In this document: in pieces, positions 34,808-44,549 of the stretch
Position numbering within the stretch: the stretch's first letter is position 1
Layout of the letters: each line of letters begins with the position of its first letter
NCBI GenBank assembly: GCA_963082875.1
Contig: OY720103.1
Coordinates: 7,316,001-7,380,000 of the forward strand
Direction of reading: 5' to 3'
From: Corella eumyota
Taxonomy: Eukaryota; Chordata; Ascidiacea; Phlebobranchia; Corellidae
Length of the DNA stretch: 64,000 bases
Made by a program: the position numbers and the translations under genes
The notes under the pieces: generated by a model
Databases searched by the model: none
What the model was told of the DNA's origin: nothing
The model's input: the letters and a program-made list of their open reading frames with translations, nothing else

Positions 34808-36007
34808 ATGACTTCCAGCAGCAGCAACAATTTAGAGAACTCCTCGAACTATGGGGAACACGGCGCAAACATGACTGCAGACACGGCCTTCCGAGCCAGA
34901 AAATGGTGTTTCACCGTGGACAATGGCTCGGAAGGCGTGTTCCAGACCCCTACTACATATGTGGTTGTAGGTCCGAGGGAGGGAGGAGCTGCCGGTGTGA
35001 GACCTCACAACCATGGCGTACTTTGGCGGAAGAAGCAAGAGGGTCTCACACCGGCCATACGCAAGAAAACTGTAACAGAGCTCCTAAGAAGTCTTGGGAT
35101 GTGCATAAGCTTCAGTGGACCGGTTAAGACCTTGGAGGATTGGATAAAGTACATGTACAAATCCAATCCTCAGGCAATGCCCGACATACTGGCCAAAGAA
35201 CTCCAAAACAACAACAAAGGAAAAGGCCTAAAGAGTAACGAGTCTACAGCAAAAAAAGTGGCGGCCAGATTCGACAGCAAACCAGCGGTGAATGCGTTTA
35301 AACAAGCCCTCTTCGCAGAGGATTTCACCTTCCCCGAAACATTTGTGAAGAGGGCTTACGGGATGGTCCAGTGGGGGGCGTCAAAATCTAAGATCGGCAA
35401 GGCCTTCCAAGGTATGAAAAGCAAAGCAACCAACTGGACCACCCAGGACGCAACCAAAATCATAAACAACGTAATAAGCCAAGCAAAGAATATCCGCAAC
35501 AATGGGGAGAAGCTAACGAACTTCGAACTTAAACTGTCTCTCGTTGGGGCCGCGTTAGAGATTCGCGACCCCAACGAGGACGGGATAAGACTTTCACAAC
35601 ACTTCATGTTGCATGGTGCGGCGGGAAAAGGAAAAACTATGATCGGGGCGATCCTTTTCCCGACCGAATACGCGTCAACTCTCACGAACGATTCCGCCGG
35701 CGTCGGACAGATGAGCCTAAGATTGAAACATAAGATGATCAAGATCGACGACGCCGGCGGTTCGATCTTTAACAACGACCAGTTGACAAGCGCGGTTAAG
35801 TTCATGTACCATAACGCTTGTTCGGCCAAGGTCCACGGGGATCGGCAGGATAACGCTGCAACATGCGCGTTCATCACCACAAACTGCCGAAACCCCGTGG
35901 AACGATTGGCCGGAATGGGAGATATTGGCCCAATCAAACGAAGATTCACTGAAGCAGAGTGGGGCCAAGAGGCGCAATTAGATCCACCAAAAAAAAATAC
36001 AAATTGA
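34808..36007 (+). pseudogene. Rep-like gene of the virus fossil (HUH nuclease + SF3 helicase)
   Basis: About 400 codons. Nuclease motifs in order: RKWCFTVDN (motif I, residues about 31-39), VRPHNHGVLWRKK (motif II, two His around one residue, near 64-76), and DWIKYMYKSNP (motif III, Y..K, near 112-122). Helicase motifs: Walker A HGAAGKGKTMIG (near 270), Walker B HKMIKIDDAGG (near 310), and motif C CAFITTNCR (near 356). This order and spacing is that of rolling-circle Reps of CRESS viruses; the paired acidic residues in Walker B (DD) argue against parvoviruses, which have EE. An overlapping open frame of 140 codons at 34705-35127 (MRRREMSEAHIKAADIALII...) may encode a separate small protein or be chance. 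Treated as part of the fossil. Confidence 0.75.
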
Positions 36008-36125
36008 CGACAAAGATCTCAGATGACGTAGTCTGCGAGCTCGCCAAAGAGGTTGAGGTCCAACTCGAAAACCAAGAAAAAATCTCGGCGGACCTAACAG
36101 AGCTCGCAGTGTTCCTCGGTTAAAA

Positions 36126-36794
36126 TTTCAATAGTGTGAATAATTTCCATTATTATATAAAATATAAGGTAAATTATAAAGATAACATTTAATTAATTTC
36201 TAAAAGGTTTAAAATTTACAAAATGTTAAAATTCGAAAGGTCTTTGCATCAATCTAATAGTTCAGGGCTTGAATAAAGCCTAAACAAGCTTCCACTCCTA
36301 AAAAATCAGTTTAATTAGTACTAATTTAAAATAACGGTAAAAATCGCAAACCCTGGCTTTTTAGTTAGACCCTGCGGTTTTAAGCCTCTCATCCTACAGT
36401 TTTCTTTTTACAGTTTGACGTAAATACCTTTATTTTGACCTAATTAAAAATAATTTACTTTATTGTAAAATTTGGTTAATAAACTTCTAAAAATGTCGGT
36501 TAGCCTTATTATTTACAATAGCTTGAATCTCGCGCAAAAAAAGTAAACAAAGCGTCCTTGGTTACAGCGAAAATCAACAAAAATTGTCGTTCGCTGTTTT
36601 GATTCGCTATAGCGATTTCAAACCGGTTTAAACCAGTTTTTAGACAAAAATCGCGAGTTAAACTAGGATTAGTTAATCCGAATTTAACTCGACTTTAGTG
36701 ACACCAAAAAAAATAAAAAGTTAATCCCCGATTAACTAATCCAGGATTAAGCTTAATCGGGGATTAAGTTAACTCGACTTTAGTGACTCCACCC
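36126..36794. other. Right end of the Harbinger element
   Basis: AT-rich non-coding DNA followed by subterminal repeats: CGCGAGTTAAACTAGGATTA, TTAATCCCCGATTAACTAAT and the terminal inverted repeat. No transposase N terminus is visible here on either strand. Confidence 0.6.
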
Positions 36795-37380
36795 TAAGAG
36801 ACCTAACTTAAGTTTTTTGAACGCAATAAATTATTTTACCTGAAGTGACATTTTATCATGGCCTGGTTTGTTATTTGGAAATCCTCGATGCCACAAATCG
36901 CTTCTTGGAAGCCAAAAGTTACCGTTTTGAAGTCGAATTCCGCCATTCTAAAATTAAAAGATAAAAATATCAAAAAAATAAAAGTTTTGTGTAAATATTT
37001 TTTACGCAATTTTAACGTTCTATTTTATAGAATTATAAAATATGTAAAGAAAATACTTCAAGCTTTGAAGCAAGCCAAATTTGAACCCAGATCCAACGAC
37101 CATTTAAAGCAATATTCCAATTATCTTAAATGTAGTAAAACAAGTGGTACTGTTCTTCCGAGGCAATCTCAGCCAATTTTCCACCATGAAATTTGCAGAT
37201 AGCATGAGCCTGGGCCAAAATAAAACCTTTTACTGGAGCAACCGTGTAGATCAACCTGTAGCACTTGTTATAGCTCACCACGCCTTTGCAATTTGTAGTT
37301 TCTAAATAAACGTTTAATTTTAAGATATTGTTTGTGTATATTAATTATGACAGGGGGTAGAGCTTTAAAAATTAACAAGT

Positions 37381-37574
37381 TGAAGTGGAAAATTATTATA
37401 TTTTTCACAATATAACGAAAGTGAATTGATTTAATAAAAAGAAAAACAAATACTTTGCGAAAAACTTGTAATCTCAACATTATAACATAAACAAAAACAA
37501 ACGGGAAAATGAGTAACGATAGTAACAGAAAAATGACATATATAAAGGTGGCTCTTCCGGTCTGCGACGCCACA
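37381..37574 (-). repeat. LTR (3' LTR of the minus-strand element)
   Basis: 194 bp, TG...CA ends, one difference from the partner at 41452-41645. Confidence 0.93.
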
Positions 37575-40500
37575 CTACCCCCCAGACTAGGAAGAGCGAA
37601 GAGGCTAAAGGAAACGTGAGGGTATTCGAATTCGCCTTCCTGAACGTGACTGGCAGCTTGTTTCGGTTGTAGGGCAATCTACATTGTAGCCTGACTTAAC
37701 ACCTGGGCATGTTTTGACTGTTGGTCGGTTTGTCGCTGGTCGACCGCGGGGACGGGGTTGTGCCAACATAACAGGTTGGTCAATATCCAAGTGGGCGGGT
37801 TTAAGACGGTCAACGGAGATGACTTGACTATGATTGCCCATTTGTATTTTAAATGTTTTATCCCCTGGCTCTAAAACTTCGTAGGGTCCTTCGTAAGGTC
37901 GTTGAAGTGGATGTCGATGGGCGTCCCGGCGAATAAAAACATATCTTGCCTGGTTAAGCGACCTAGGCAAAAACGACTTGGTTAAGCCGTGATGAGATGT
38001 GGGAACAGGTGCCAAAGATCCTACCTTTTCTCGAAATTGCTGAAGATGTGCTGGCGTTGAAAAATGCTTCTCACAATCAGGTACAAAATCACCGGGGACA
38101 GTTAATGGTGTTCCATACACTAGCTCAGCTGAGGAGGTTTTAAGGTCTTCCTTTGGGGCTGTGCGAATCCCGAGCATGACCCAAGGTAACTCGTCGATCC
38201 AATTAGGTCCTTGAAGGCGGGACTTAAGAGCTGCTTTCAAAGTCCGGTGAAAACGTTCAACAATGCCGTTGGCTTGGGGGTGATAAGCTGTCGTGTGATG
38301 TAGCTTGGTTCCAAGTAGTTCAGCAATTGCTGACCACAAAGATGAAATAAACTGAGAGCCGCGGTCGGAAGATATGTCAAGGGGAACGCCAAAAGGGGAA
38401 ATCCAATTAGTTACCAGTGCTCGTGCACAAGATGTAGCAGACATGTCGGCAAGTGGGATTGCTTCTGGCCACCTTGTATATCGGTCCACTATCGTGAAAA
38501 GGTATGTGTTGCCCTGAGATGGTGGAAGTGGGCCAACCAGATCAACGTTGATATGGTCAAAACGTTTGTCTGGTATATCAAATTTGGCAAGAGGTGCGCG
38601 GACATGATGGTGGATTTTAGATTGTTGACAGGCAACACAACTCTTTGCCCATTCACCAACTTGTTTTGATAATCCATGCCAGACAAATTTCTGAGAGATT
38701 ATTTTTCGTGTTGTACGGATACTTGGGTGGGAGAGCGAGTGTGCTGCATCGAAAATTCGTCGGCGCCATTTCGCAGGAACAACGGGTCTTGGTTTACCAG
38801 TGGAGACATCACAGAGTAGTGTAAAAGAACCATTGCCGAAAGAAACATCTTCAAAACGTAGGTTAGTTATGGCAGTGCGGTAGGCCTGGGTTTCTTTGTC
38901 GTCAGCTTGGTCAACAGCCATTTCTTGAAAATTTATGCCGTCGTTGATCGAATTAATTACAGCACGGGAAAGAGCATCGGCGACTGTATTATTTTTGCCC
39001 GAGATATGTCGTATGTCTGTAGTATACTCGGATATGGCATTAAGATGACGCTGCTGCCTTGCGGACCATGGTTCAGAGACTTTTGCCATTGCAAACGTGA
39101 GAGGTTTGTGATCGGTAAAAACAGTAAAACGCCGTGCTTCTAAGAAATAGCGAAAATGCCTAATTCCCAAGTAAACGGCTAAAAGTTCTCGGTCGAATGC
39201 GCTATATTTTTGTTCTGGCTTGCGCAGCTTACGACTGTAAAAAGCAATCGGTTTCCAGACACCATTTAATTTCTGTTCAAGGACGCCGCCTAATGCCAAA
39301 TCGGAAGCATCCACTGTAAGGGCGCGTCAGGATGCGGGTGAATAAGCATCACGGCCCTAGCGAGGGCTTGTTTCGTTTCACTGAAAGCCTTGTTCATTTG
39401 ATTTGTCCACTCTGTCAATGCTTTTGGCCTTGTTTTTTTTGAGAGACCTGAAGTGCTGCAAAAAGAGGTTGCATTATTTTTGCAGCATTGGGCAAAAATC
39501 GATGGTAAAAATTTACCATTCCGATGAATTCTTGCAGGCCTTTGACTGTTGCTGGCTGTGGAAAGTTCGCAATCGCCTTCACTTTCTTAGGGAGCGGTAA
39601 TGCACCATTTGAGGTGACTTCATGTCCAAGAAACTCAATTCGTGAGACACCAAATTCGCATTTAGATGGATTGATTACAAGGCCGTACTCCTTTAGACGT
39701 TGGAAAAGTTCTCGAAGATCCCGTTTGTGTTGCTTTTTATGGGTACTAGCTATCAAAATATCGTCCAGATAAACAAATACAAAAGGAAAACCACGGCAAA
39801 CAGTGTCCATCAAGCGCTGAAAGGCCTGGGCAGCATTCTTTAAACCAAAAGGCATCCTGAGAAATTCAAATAAACCAAAAGGTTTGATAATAGCGGTTTT
39901 GGGGATGTCTCTATCACATATAGCAATTTGATGATAACCGCGAACAAGATCTACTTTAGAAAAAATTGTCTTGACTGCTAAATGGGCAGAGAAATCTTGT
40001 ACGGTCGGGCACTGTTAAATCATTAAGTCGCCTGTAGTCTCCGCATGGGCGCCAGCCACCCCCTGGTTTGGGTACAACGTGAAGTGCTGAAGACCATGGA
40101 CTTTTTGAGGGGCGTATTATGCCAAGTTTAATCATATTATTAAACTCTGCTTTGGCGGTTGCCAATTTGTCTGGGCGCAAGCGGCGGGCCCGAGCGTGAA
40201 TGGGAGCTCCTTCAGTGAGAATGTGATGCTCTACTCCGTGCGTTGTTTTAGGGCTATCAAAAGTTGGAGTAATTAACTCAGGAAATTCGTCTAGAATTTT
40301 TGCGAACTCATTTTCAGCAATGAAATGAAGACCAAGAGGCGTTCCACCATGTCTGTGAGTTGGAAACGATTTGTATGTATCAGTTTCTATAAGCCTTTGT
40401 CCTTTCACGTCGACGAGCAATCTGTTTGCACGTAGGAAATCGCCGCCAATGATTGCCCTATTAACATTGGCAAGAGTAAATTTCCAGGTGTATTGCCGGT

Positions 40501-41451
40501 CTTTAATATTGAGAAGAACATTCCGAGTGCCAAAAGTTGGAATAGCGCTACCATTAGCAGCAATAAGTGACTGCCCTTGTTTACGATGGCGACGTTCTTT
40601 GGCGGTAGCCGGCAAAACGCTAACCTGTGCCCCGGTGTCGACGAGAAACCTGTGGCCGGCGGTGCGGTCTGTAAAGTAAAAAAGATTGCCATCGCCGGTC
40701 GCCAATGAAGTTAATGACAACCGGCTTGGGAGTTTTCCGAATTTGAAAACGAGCATGGACTACGGCACTTTTTGGCGTTTTTTCCGAATTTAGCGTGGTA
40801 AAAACAGACGCCATATTTAAAAGCCAATTGTTTTTCTGGTTGTTTATGAACGGCATTGGTAATTGCAAACTCTCTGGCGGTAAGAATTTCGTCTGATTTT
40901 TTGGCTAACGCTCGAAAATCTCCAGCAGTTGAAGTTACATCTTGTGTCAGCTGTGCACGGACTTCCGATGGCAGGTGAGATACGAAAAGGTGTCGAAAAA
41001 TAAAATCAGGATTCTTACCGGATGGGTATAAAGCGAGCATTTTATCCATGAGCTGCACAGCTGTGCCGTCACCTAAACCAGGCATCGAACACAGTCGAGC
41101 TGCGCGCTCTGCCTCTGAAAGCGAACACTTGTTGATAAGTTGTTCTTTTAAATATTCGTATTTGTTTGATGCCGGCGGATTGTTAAGAATGTTTAGTATA
41201 CCTGTTGCCGTATCTTCGTCCAGAGCCGAAACGATGTAATCATATTTGGTGTTGTCGTCGGTGATTTTACGTAACTGGGCTTCAACTTGGTGAAACCAAA
41301 CAGCGGGATTTCTTGTCCAGAACGGTGGCAACTTCAGTGCGACCGCTGCAATTTTACTTTCAGCCATTATTCCGTAACAAACTCAACTTGAATCTACGTC
41401 TGTACGTGAAGAATTAACTCAAAATGACGATTTTGAGGTCGGGGTCACCAA

Positions 41452-41645
41452 TGAAGTGGAAAATTATTATATTTTTCACAATATAACGAAAGTGAATTGA
41501 TTTAATAAAAAGAAAAACAAATACTTTGCGAAAAACTTCTAATCTCAACATTATAACATAAACAAAAACAAACGGGAAAATGAGTAACGATAGTAACAGA
41601 AAAATGACATATATAAAGGTGGCTCTTCCGGTCTGCGACGCCACA
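41452..41645 (-). repeat. LTR (5' LTR of the minus-strand element)
   Basis: 194 bp, TG...CA ends, followed on the minus strand by the primer-binding site. Confidence 0.93.
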
Positions 41646-41793
41646 AAGTCAAGTTTAAATATTTAACTTTACCTGAACGGCACTAAAAGTTATTTTGAAA
41701 AAAATACTTGAACTTAAATTACCACAATTGCCTCTCCCATGCACCAGTCCTAGACAAATCCAACGAAATCACGATAATAACTTTTAAGAACAT

Positions 41794-43050
41794 TTTTCTT
41801 TCGATATCTTCTGAATTAAAACGAATTTTTCAATCAGGAGTATTGCACAACTTAAAACACAAGTAAGTGATCAAGTGTACACTGCCTACCTTGTTATATA
41901 GCTTTACCCTGAGTGATTATCGACTTTTGAATTTACTATCGGAAGCTTTACTAATTAAGCGGGGTTTGAAATTTTGATATCAAATGAAAATTTTCTATTC
42001 ACACAGCCTAATTTGAATAAAACGAATTGTGTTTTTAATGAAATATGTGCAAAAAAGTAAGCGCAAATATATAATTAATTAGTAATGAAAGTGTTCGCTC
42101 CTAAGCTCGCGGAAATAAATGAGTTTGTATTGTGAACTGGCACAGCGAAAGAAAATAAAGTTAAACAAAGTAAAATTTATATTAAAAGCTGATTAATTAT
42201 CCAGTTTTGATCAAAATTGAAGTAGATTTCCATTTTCTATTTCAAATTTATTGGGGGTAGTAAGAAACTTACGGAAGAAGTCGTTATAAATTAATCTACC
42301 GAACCTTATTAGGCTTTGTGCTTGAATATATCAAACTGGGGTAGCTGACAACAAAAAGTTTAGTCAGTTTCTCATTGGTTATTAGGAAATCTGACTTATT
42401 TTTGTCTCACTACAAGCCTAATTGCGTTTTTTAGCTTAATTTTACTAATAGAAAAAGCAAGTGGAAACAAGCTATCTACATTGCCAAATAGCTTAAATTA
42501 ATTTAATTACACTACACGTTAAATATATATTTGCAAAAACAAATTAAAAGAAATACTATAATATTAAGTATAAGGTTTTTTCATAGTTCATTTTGTTTAG
42601 TAATTTGTTTTTTAAAAACAAATTAACTATCAAATTTTAAAACATTTCTTAAAAGTTTACTTTAAAAAATACAATTTCTTTTACATTGACACCATTTCAG
42701 TTTCTACCTTTTTATAATAATATTTTAATTTATTTTTTTACCCAAATAAAGTGTTTTAGACGCGGTTCTACAAAAAAATGTTTAAAAAAAGGGACAAAAT
42801 CCACAAAAAGAAACGGGTTTTACTTATCCCAAAATTATATGGTTATATATTTACAAGCCTAAATTTCATTTTTAAGTTGTGTTACTTTTGAAAACCTTTG
42901 CCTATATAGTTTTAGGTTGCTGCTTTTGTTTAATGCTACAAAATAACTATATCTTAGAACGATTATTACAAAAAGATGTTTTTTAATTAGAAATTAATTT
43001 TTACCACTTTCAAATAAGTTAACACTTTTGAACATTTTGATTACAAGATT
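41794..43050. repeat. Upstream region of lectin copy 2
   Basis: 41794-42365 parallels 28690-29575 upstream of copy 1, including TCGATATCTT, the AAAGTGTTCGCTCCTAAGC segment and GGGGTAGCTGACAAC. The rest, to 43050, is AT-rich and shows no gene. Confidence 0.6.
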
Positions 43051-43057
43051 ATTTAAT

Positions 43058-43314
43058 TGTGGTGTAGTGGTAAGTACACTTGTTACACGTCGTTGGTTCA
43101 ATCCCCACTGCTCTCATGCTGTAGCGCCCTTGAATAAGGCGCTATAAACGGTATGAACTCCCGCTGAGCCAGCACTTAATTATCGGGCAATTATTATGTA
43201 TATCATATCCCAACAGCCAGGGGCAACTCGAGGCTGGGTCGGAACTGATGTTACTCTTATGTTTAGGTCGTGCATTTGACTTTTCCACATCGAGGATAAA
43301 GGTATATACAAAAA
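43058..43314 (+). mobile_element. SINE copy
   Basis: TGTGGTGTAGTGGTAAGTAC, GGTTCAATCCCCACTG, body and GAGGATAAAGGTATATAC; a few internal bases are deleted. Confidence 0.8.
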
Positions 43315-43560
43315 TGTTGTATAATTTTTTATTCCAAATTGATTGAGTGTAGTCAGAAACTTACGGAAAAAGTTGTTATAAATTAATTTACCAAACCTTA
43401 TCGGGCTTTGTACTTAAATATATCAAACCGGGGTAGCTGACAACATAAAGATAATTAATAATAAATTCTTAATGCCACGTTGTGTTTTAAACTTTTGCTG
43501 CTCCGCGTAGGCTATCGAGTTAGTTTACTGCTTTTTTATTCATTGAGAGACCTAACCTAG
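43315..43560. repeat. Third partial copy of the lectin upstream repeat
   Basis: TTTTTATTCCAAATTGATTG to GGGGTAGCTGACAAC parallels 42230-42360 and 29130-29575. No lectin exons follow. Confidence 0.6.
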
Positions 43561-43577
43561 TTTAGTTTTACTATAAG

Positions 43578-43790
43578 CTTTAAGATGGTAAAAACACTTG
43601 TTGCACCACCATGAGGTCGTGGGTTCACTGCGCTCATGCTGTAGCGCCCTTGGGTAAGGCGGTTTAAACGGTATAAGCTTCTGCTGAGCCAGCACTTAAT
43701 TAGCAGAATAATTACTGAGCAATTCATTATGTTCAGGTCGCGCATTCGACCTTTTCACATCGAGGATGAATATATATACGATAAAAAAAA
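43578..43790 (+). mobile_element. SINE copy, shortened
   Basis: Damaged head (TAAGATGGTAAAAACACTTG), then CATGCTGTAGCGCCCTTGGG and CATCGAGGATGAATATATAT. Part of the body between AATTACTGAGC and ATGTTCAGG is missing. Confidence 0.75.
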
Positions 43791-43799
43791 TTGGCTTTA

Positions 43800-44545
43800 A
43801 TTATTTTGTTTATGTTTTTTTAGAGTAAGTTTTTGTGTTAATTACAGTGACAAAACTACAAAAGATATCACAGTTACGAATTTTTTTGTATTATTTTTAA
43901 AGATACACTAAACGTCGACTTACATCACAATATAATAAGAAAATTATATTATGTCCTTTCTTGTACGATGTTTTCGCTTACGAATTTATTATAAATTATT
44001 TACAGAGAAAACATTCACACTGTTATTTCTATCATTTTTGATTGTTCTGCAGTATAACTAAGTACACAATAATAAAAAAATACGATTCAAAGAATAAAGT
44101 TACCCTTAACTACCATAACAAAGAATACTAAAGATTGTATTTGGTTAAGTATTCTGTCAAAGTTAAAACGAAAACACAATGTTAAAGTTAGCGTCTCGGT
44201 ATTTTAAATTTTAAAACTAAAATTTTGGTTTAATATGAAAGTTGAATAATTAAACTTTAGTGTTAGTTATATTTATAACGTTTGGTTTCAGCCTAAACAT
44301 AGTTCTTAAATAAAAGTTCTTAAATAAAAATGATATCTTTTTGTTTTGTTTGTAGCTTATGTGTAACAAAATAATTAAGAGCTTGTTCGGTTTATTAATA
44401 TATACATAATTGTTTAATCCATATACATAATTGTTGAATCCATATAATACGTGCCATTTAAGAGATCTAATTTTTAATGGATTTAACGAATGGTAAATAC
44501 TAGTTTTCAACTAAAATATTTTAAATAATAAAATTATTTTTTAAC
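43800..44545. other. AT-rich region upstream of the Shisa-like gene
   Basis: No coding sequence supported. The minus-strand open frame at 44250-44510 has a doubled ATATACATAATTGTT segment and no family resemblance. Confidence 0.35.
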
Positions 44546-44549
44546 AAAA

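Larger units (their letters stand above)
33796..36125 (+). mobile_element. Endogenous ssDNA (CRESS-like) virus fossil inside the Harbinger element
   Basis: About 2.3 kb of markedly GC-richer DNA with sharp borders, read on plus while the transposon genes read on minus. Parts in order: 3' portion of a capsid-like gene (about 33800-34550), an intergenic stretch with a 9 bp stem-loop, and a Rep gene (about 34705-36120). One-directional Rep and capsid with a hairpin between them is compatible with a linearised circular ssDNA genome opened inside the capsid gene. The copy is incomplete at its left end and broken, by about one to three breaks overall, but the Rep part is largely open, so it is probably young on the scale of the other fossils here. 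Family: Rep architecture of Cressdnaviricota; the genus or family cannot be told by eye. Confidence 0.75.
30810..36794 (-). mobile_element. PIF/Harbinger DNA transposon, 6.0 kb, carrying a virus-like insert
   Basis: The termini are GGGTGGAGTCACTAAAGTCG and its inverse CGACTTTAGTGACTCCACCC, flanked by TAA on both sides (30807-30809, 36795-36797). Both minus-strand genes of the superfamily are present: a Myb/SANT-like protein (31786-32690) and a DDE transposase (32943-33797). The terminal sequence is stacked: a second CAGTCACTAAAGTCGAGTTA lies at about 30882 and an inverted ACTCGACTTTAGTGAC at about 36685. About 2.3 kb between 33796 and 36125 is GC-rich virus-like DNA in the other orientation. 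It sits in the last intron of lectin copy 2. The MITE at 20947-21086 is its small relative. Confidence 0.92.
37381..41645 (-). mobile_element. Ty3/gypsy-type LTR retrotransposon, 4.27 kb
   Basis: Two 194 bp LTRs (TGAAGTGG...CGCCACA) bound the element, with AAGT on both sides as a 4 bp target duplication. On the minus strand the order is 5' LTR, a primer-binding site beginning TGGTGACCCCGAC one base after the LTR, gag (about 41.37-40.7 kb, with a C-H-C-type CFYHAKFGKNAKKC), protease (VDTGAQVSVLPA), reverse transcriptase ([10 protein letters not shown]), RNase H (TDHKPLTFAMA), integrase with its zinc-binding HH-CC region and DDE core (ending about 37.6 kb), then 3' LTR. Protease-RT-RNase H-integrase is the Ty3/gypsy order; size fits the Cigr-1 type of Ciona, which I cannot confirm. 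The LTRs differ at one site, so it inserted very recently. It carries roughly two or three breaks. It lies in intron 1 of lectin copy 2. Confidence 0.93.
30614..41793 (-). pseudogene. Secreted C-type lectin gene, copy 2 (damaged, split by two transposons)
   Basis: Exons match copy 1. 41793-41723: signal exon MFLKVIIVIS, one base longer than in copy 1 so the frame is lost. 37301-37057: TTNCKGVVSYNKCYRLIYT, then ILAQAHAICKFHGGKLAEIA and SEEQYHLFYYI, a TAA where copy 1 has CAA, then DNWNIALNGRWIWVQIWLAS. 36947-36840: NGGIRLQNGNFWLPRSDLWH and RGFPNNKPGHDKMSLQ. About 30703-30614: MSSTRTVKGFVTKREVNF, ending AVPLCSFNLE; it enters one base out of frame. The C...GGKLAEI.SEEQ and W..GFPNNKPG stretches are typical of C-type lectin domains. 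Intron 1 holds the LTR element (37381-41645) and intron 3 the Harbinger element (30810-36794). Confidence 0.7.

Noticed and set aside
34025-35977. Long minus-strand frames opposite the virus-like genes (up to 197 codons)
   Set aside because: GC-rich antisense shadows of the plus-strand coding sequence; no motifs in them, whereas the plus strand has ordered Rep motifs.
34808-36007. Parvovirus origin for the Rep-like gene
   Set aside because: The helicase has DD in Walker B and the nuclease has CRESS-like motif spacing; parvovirus NS1 has EE at Walker B and a different layout.
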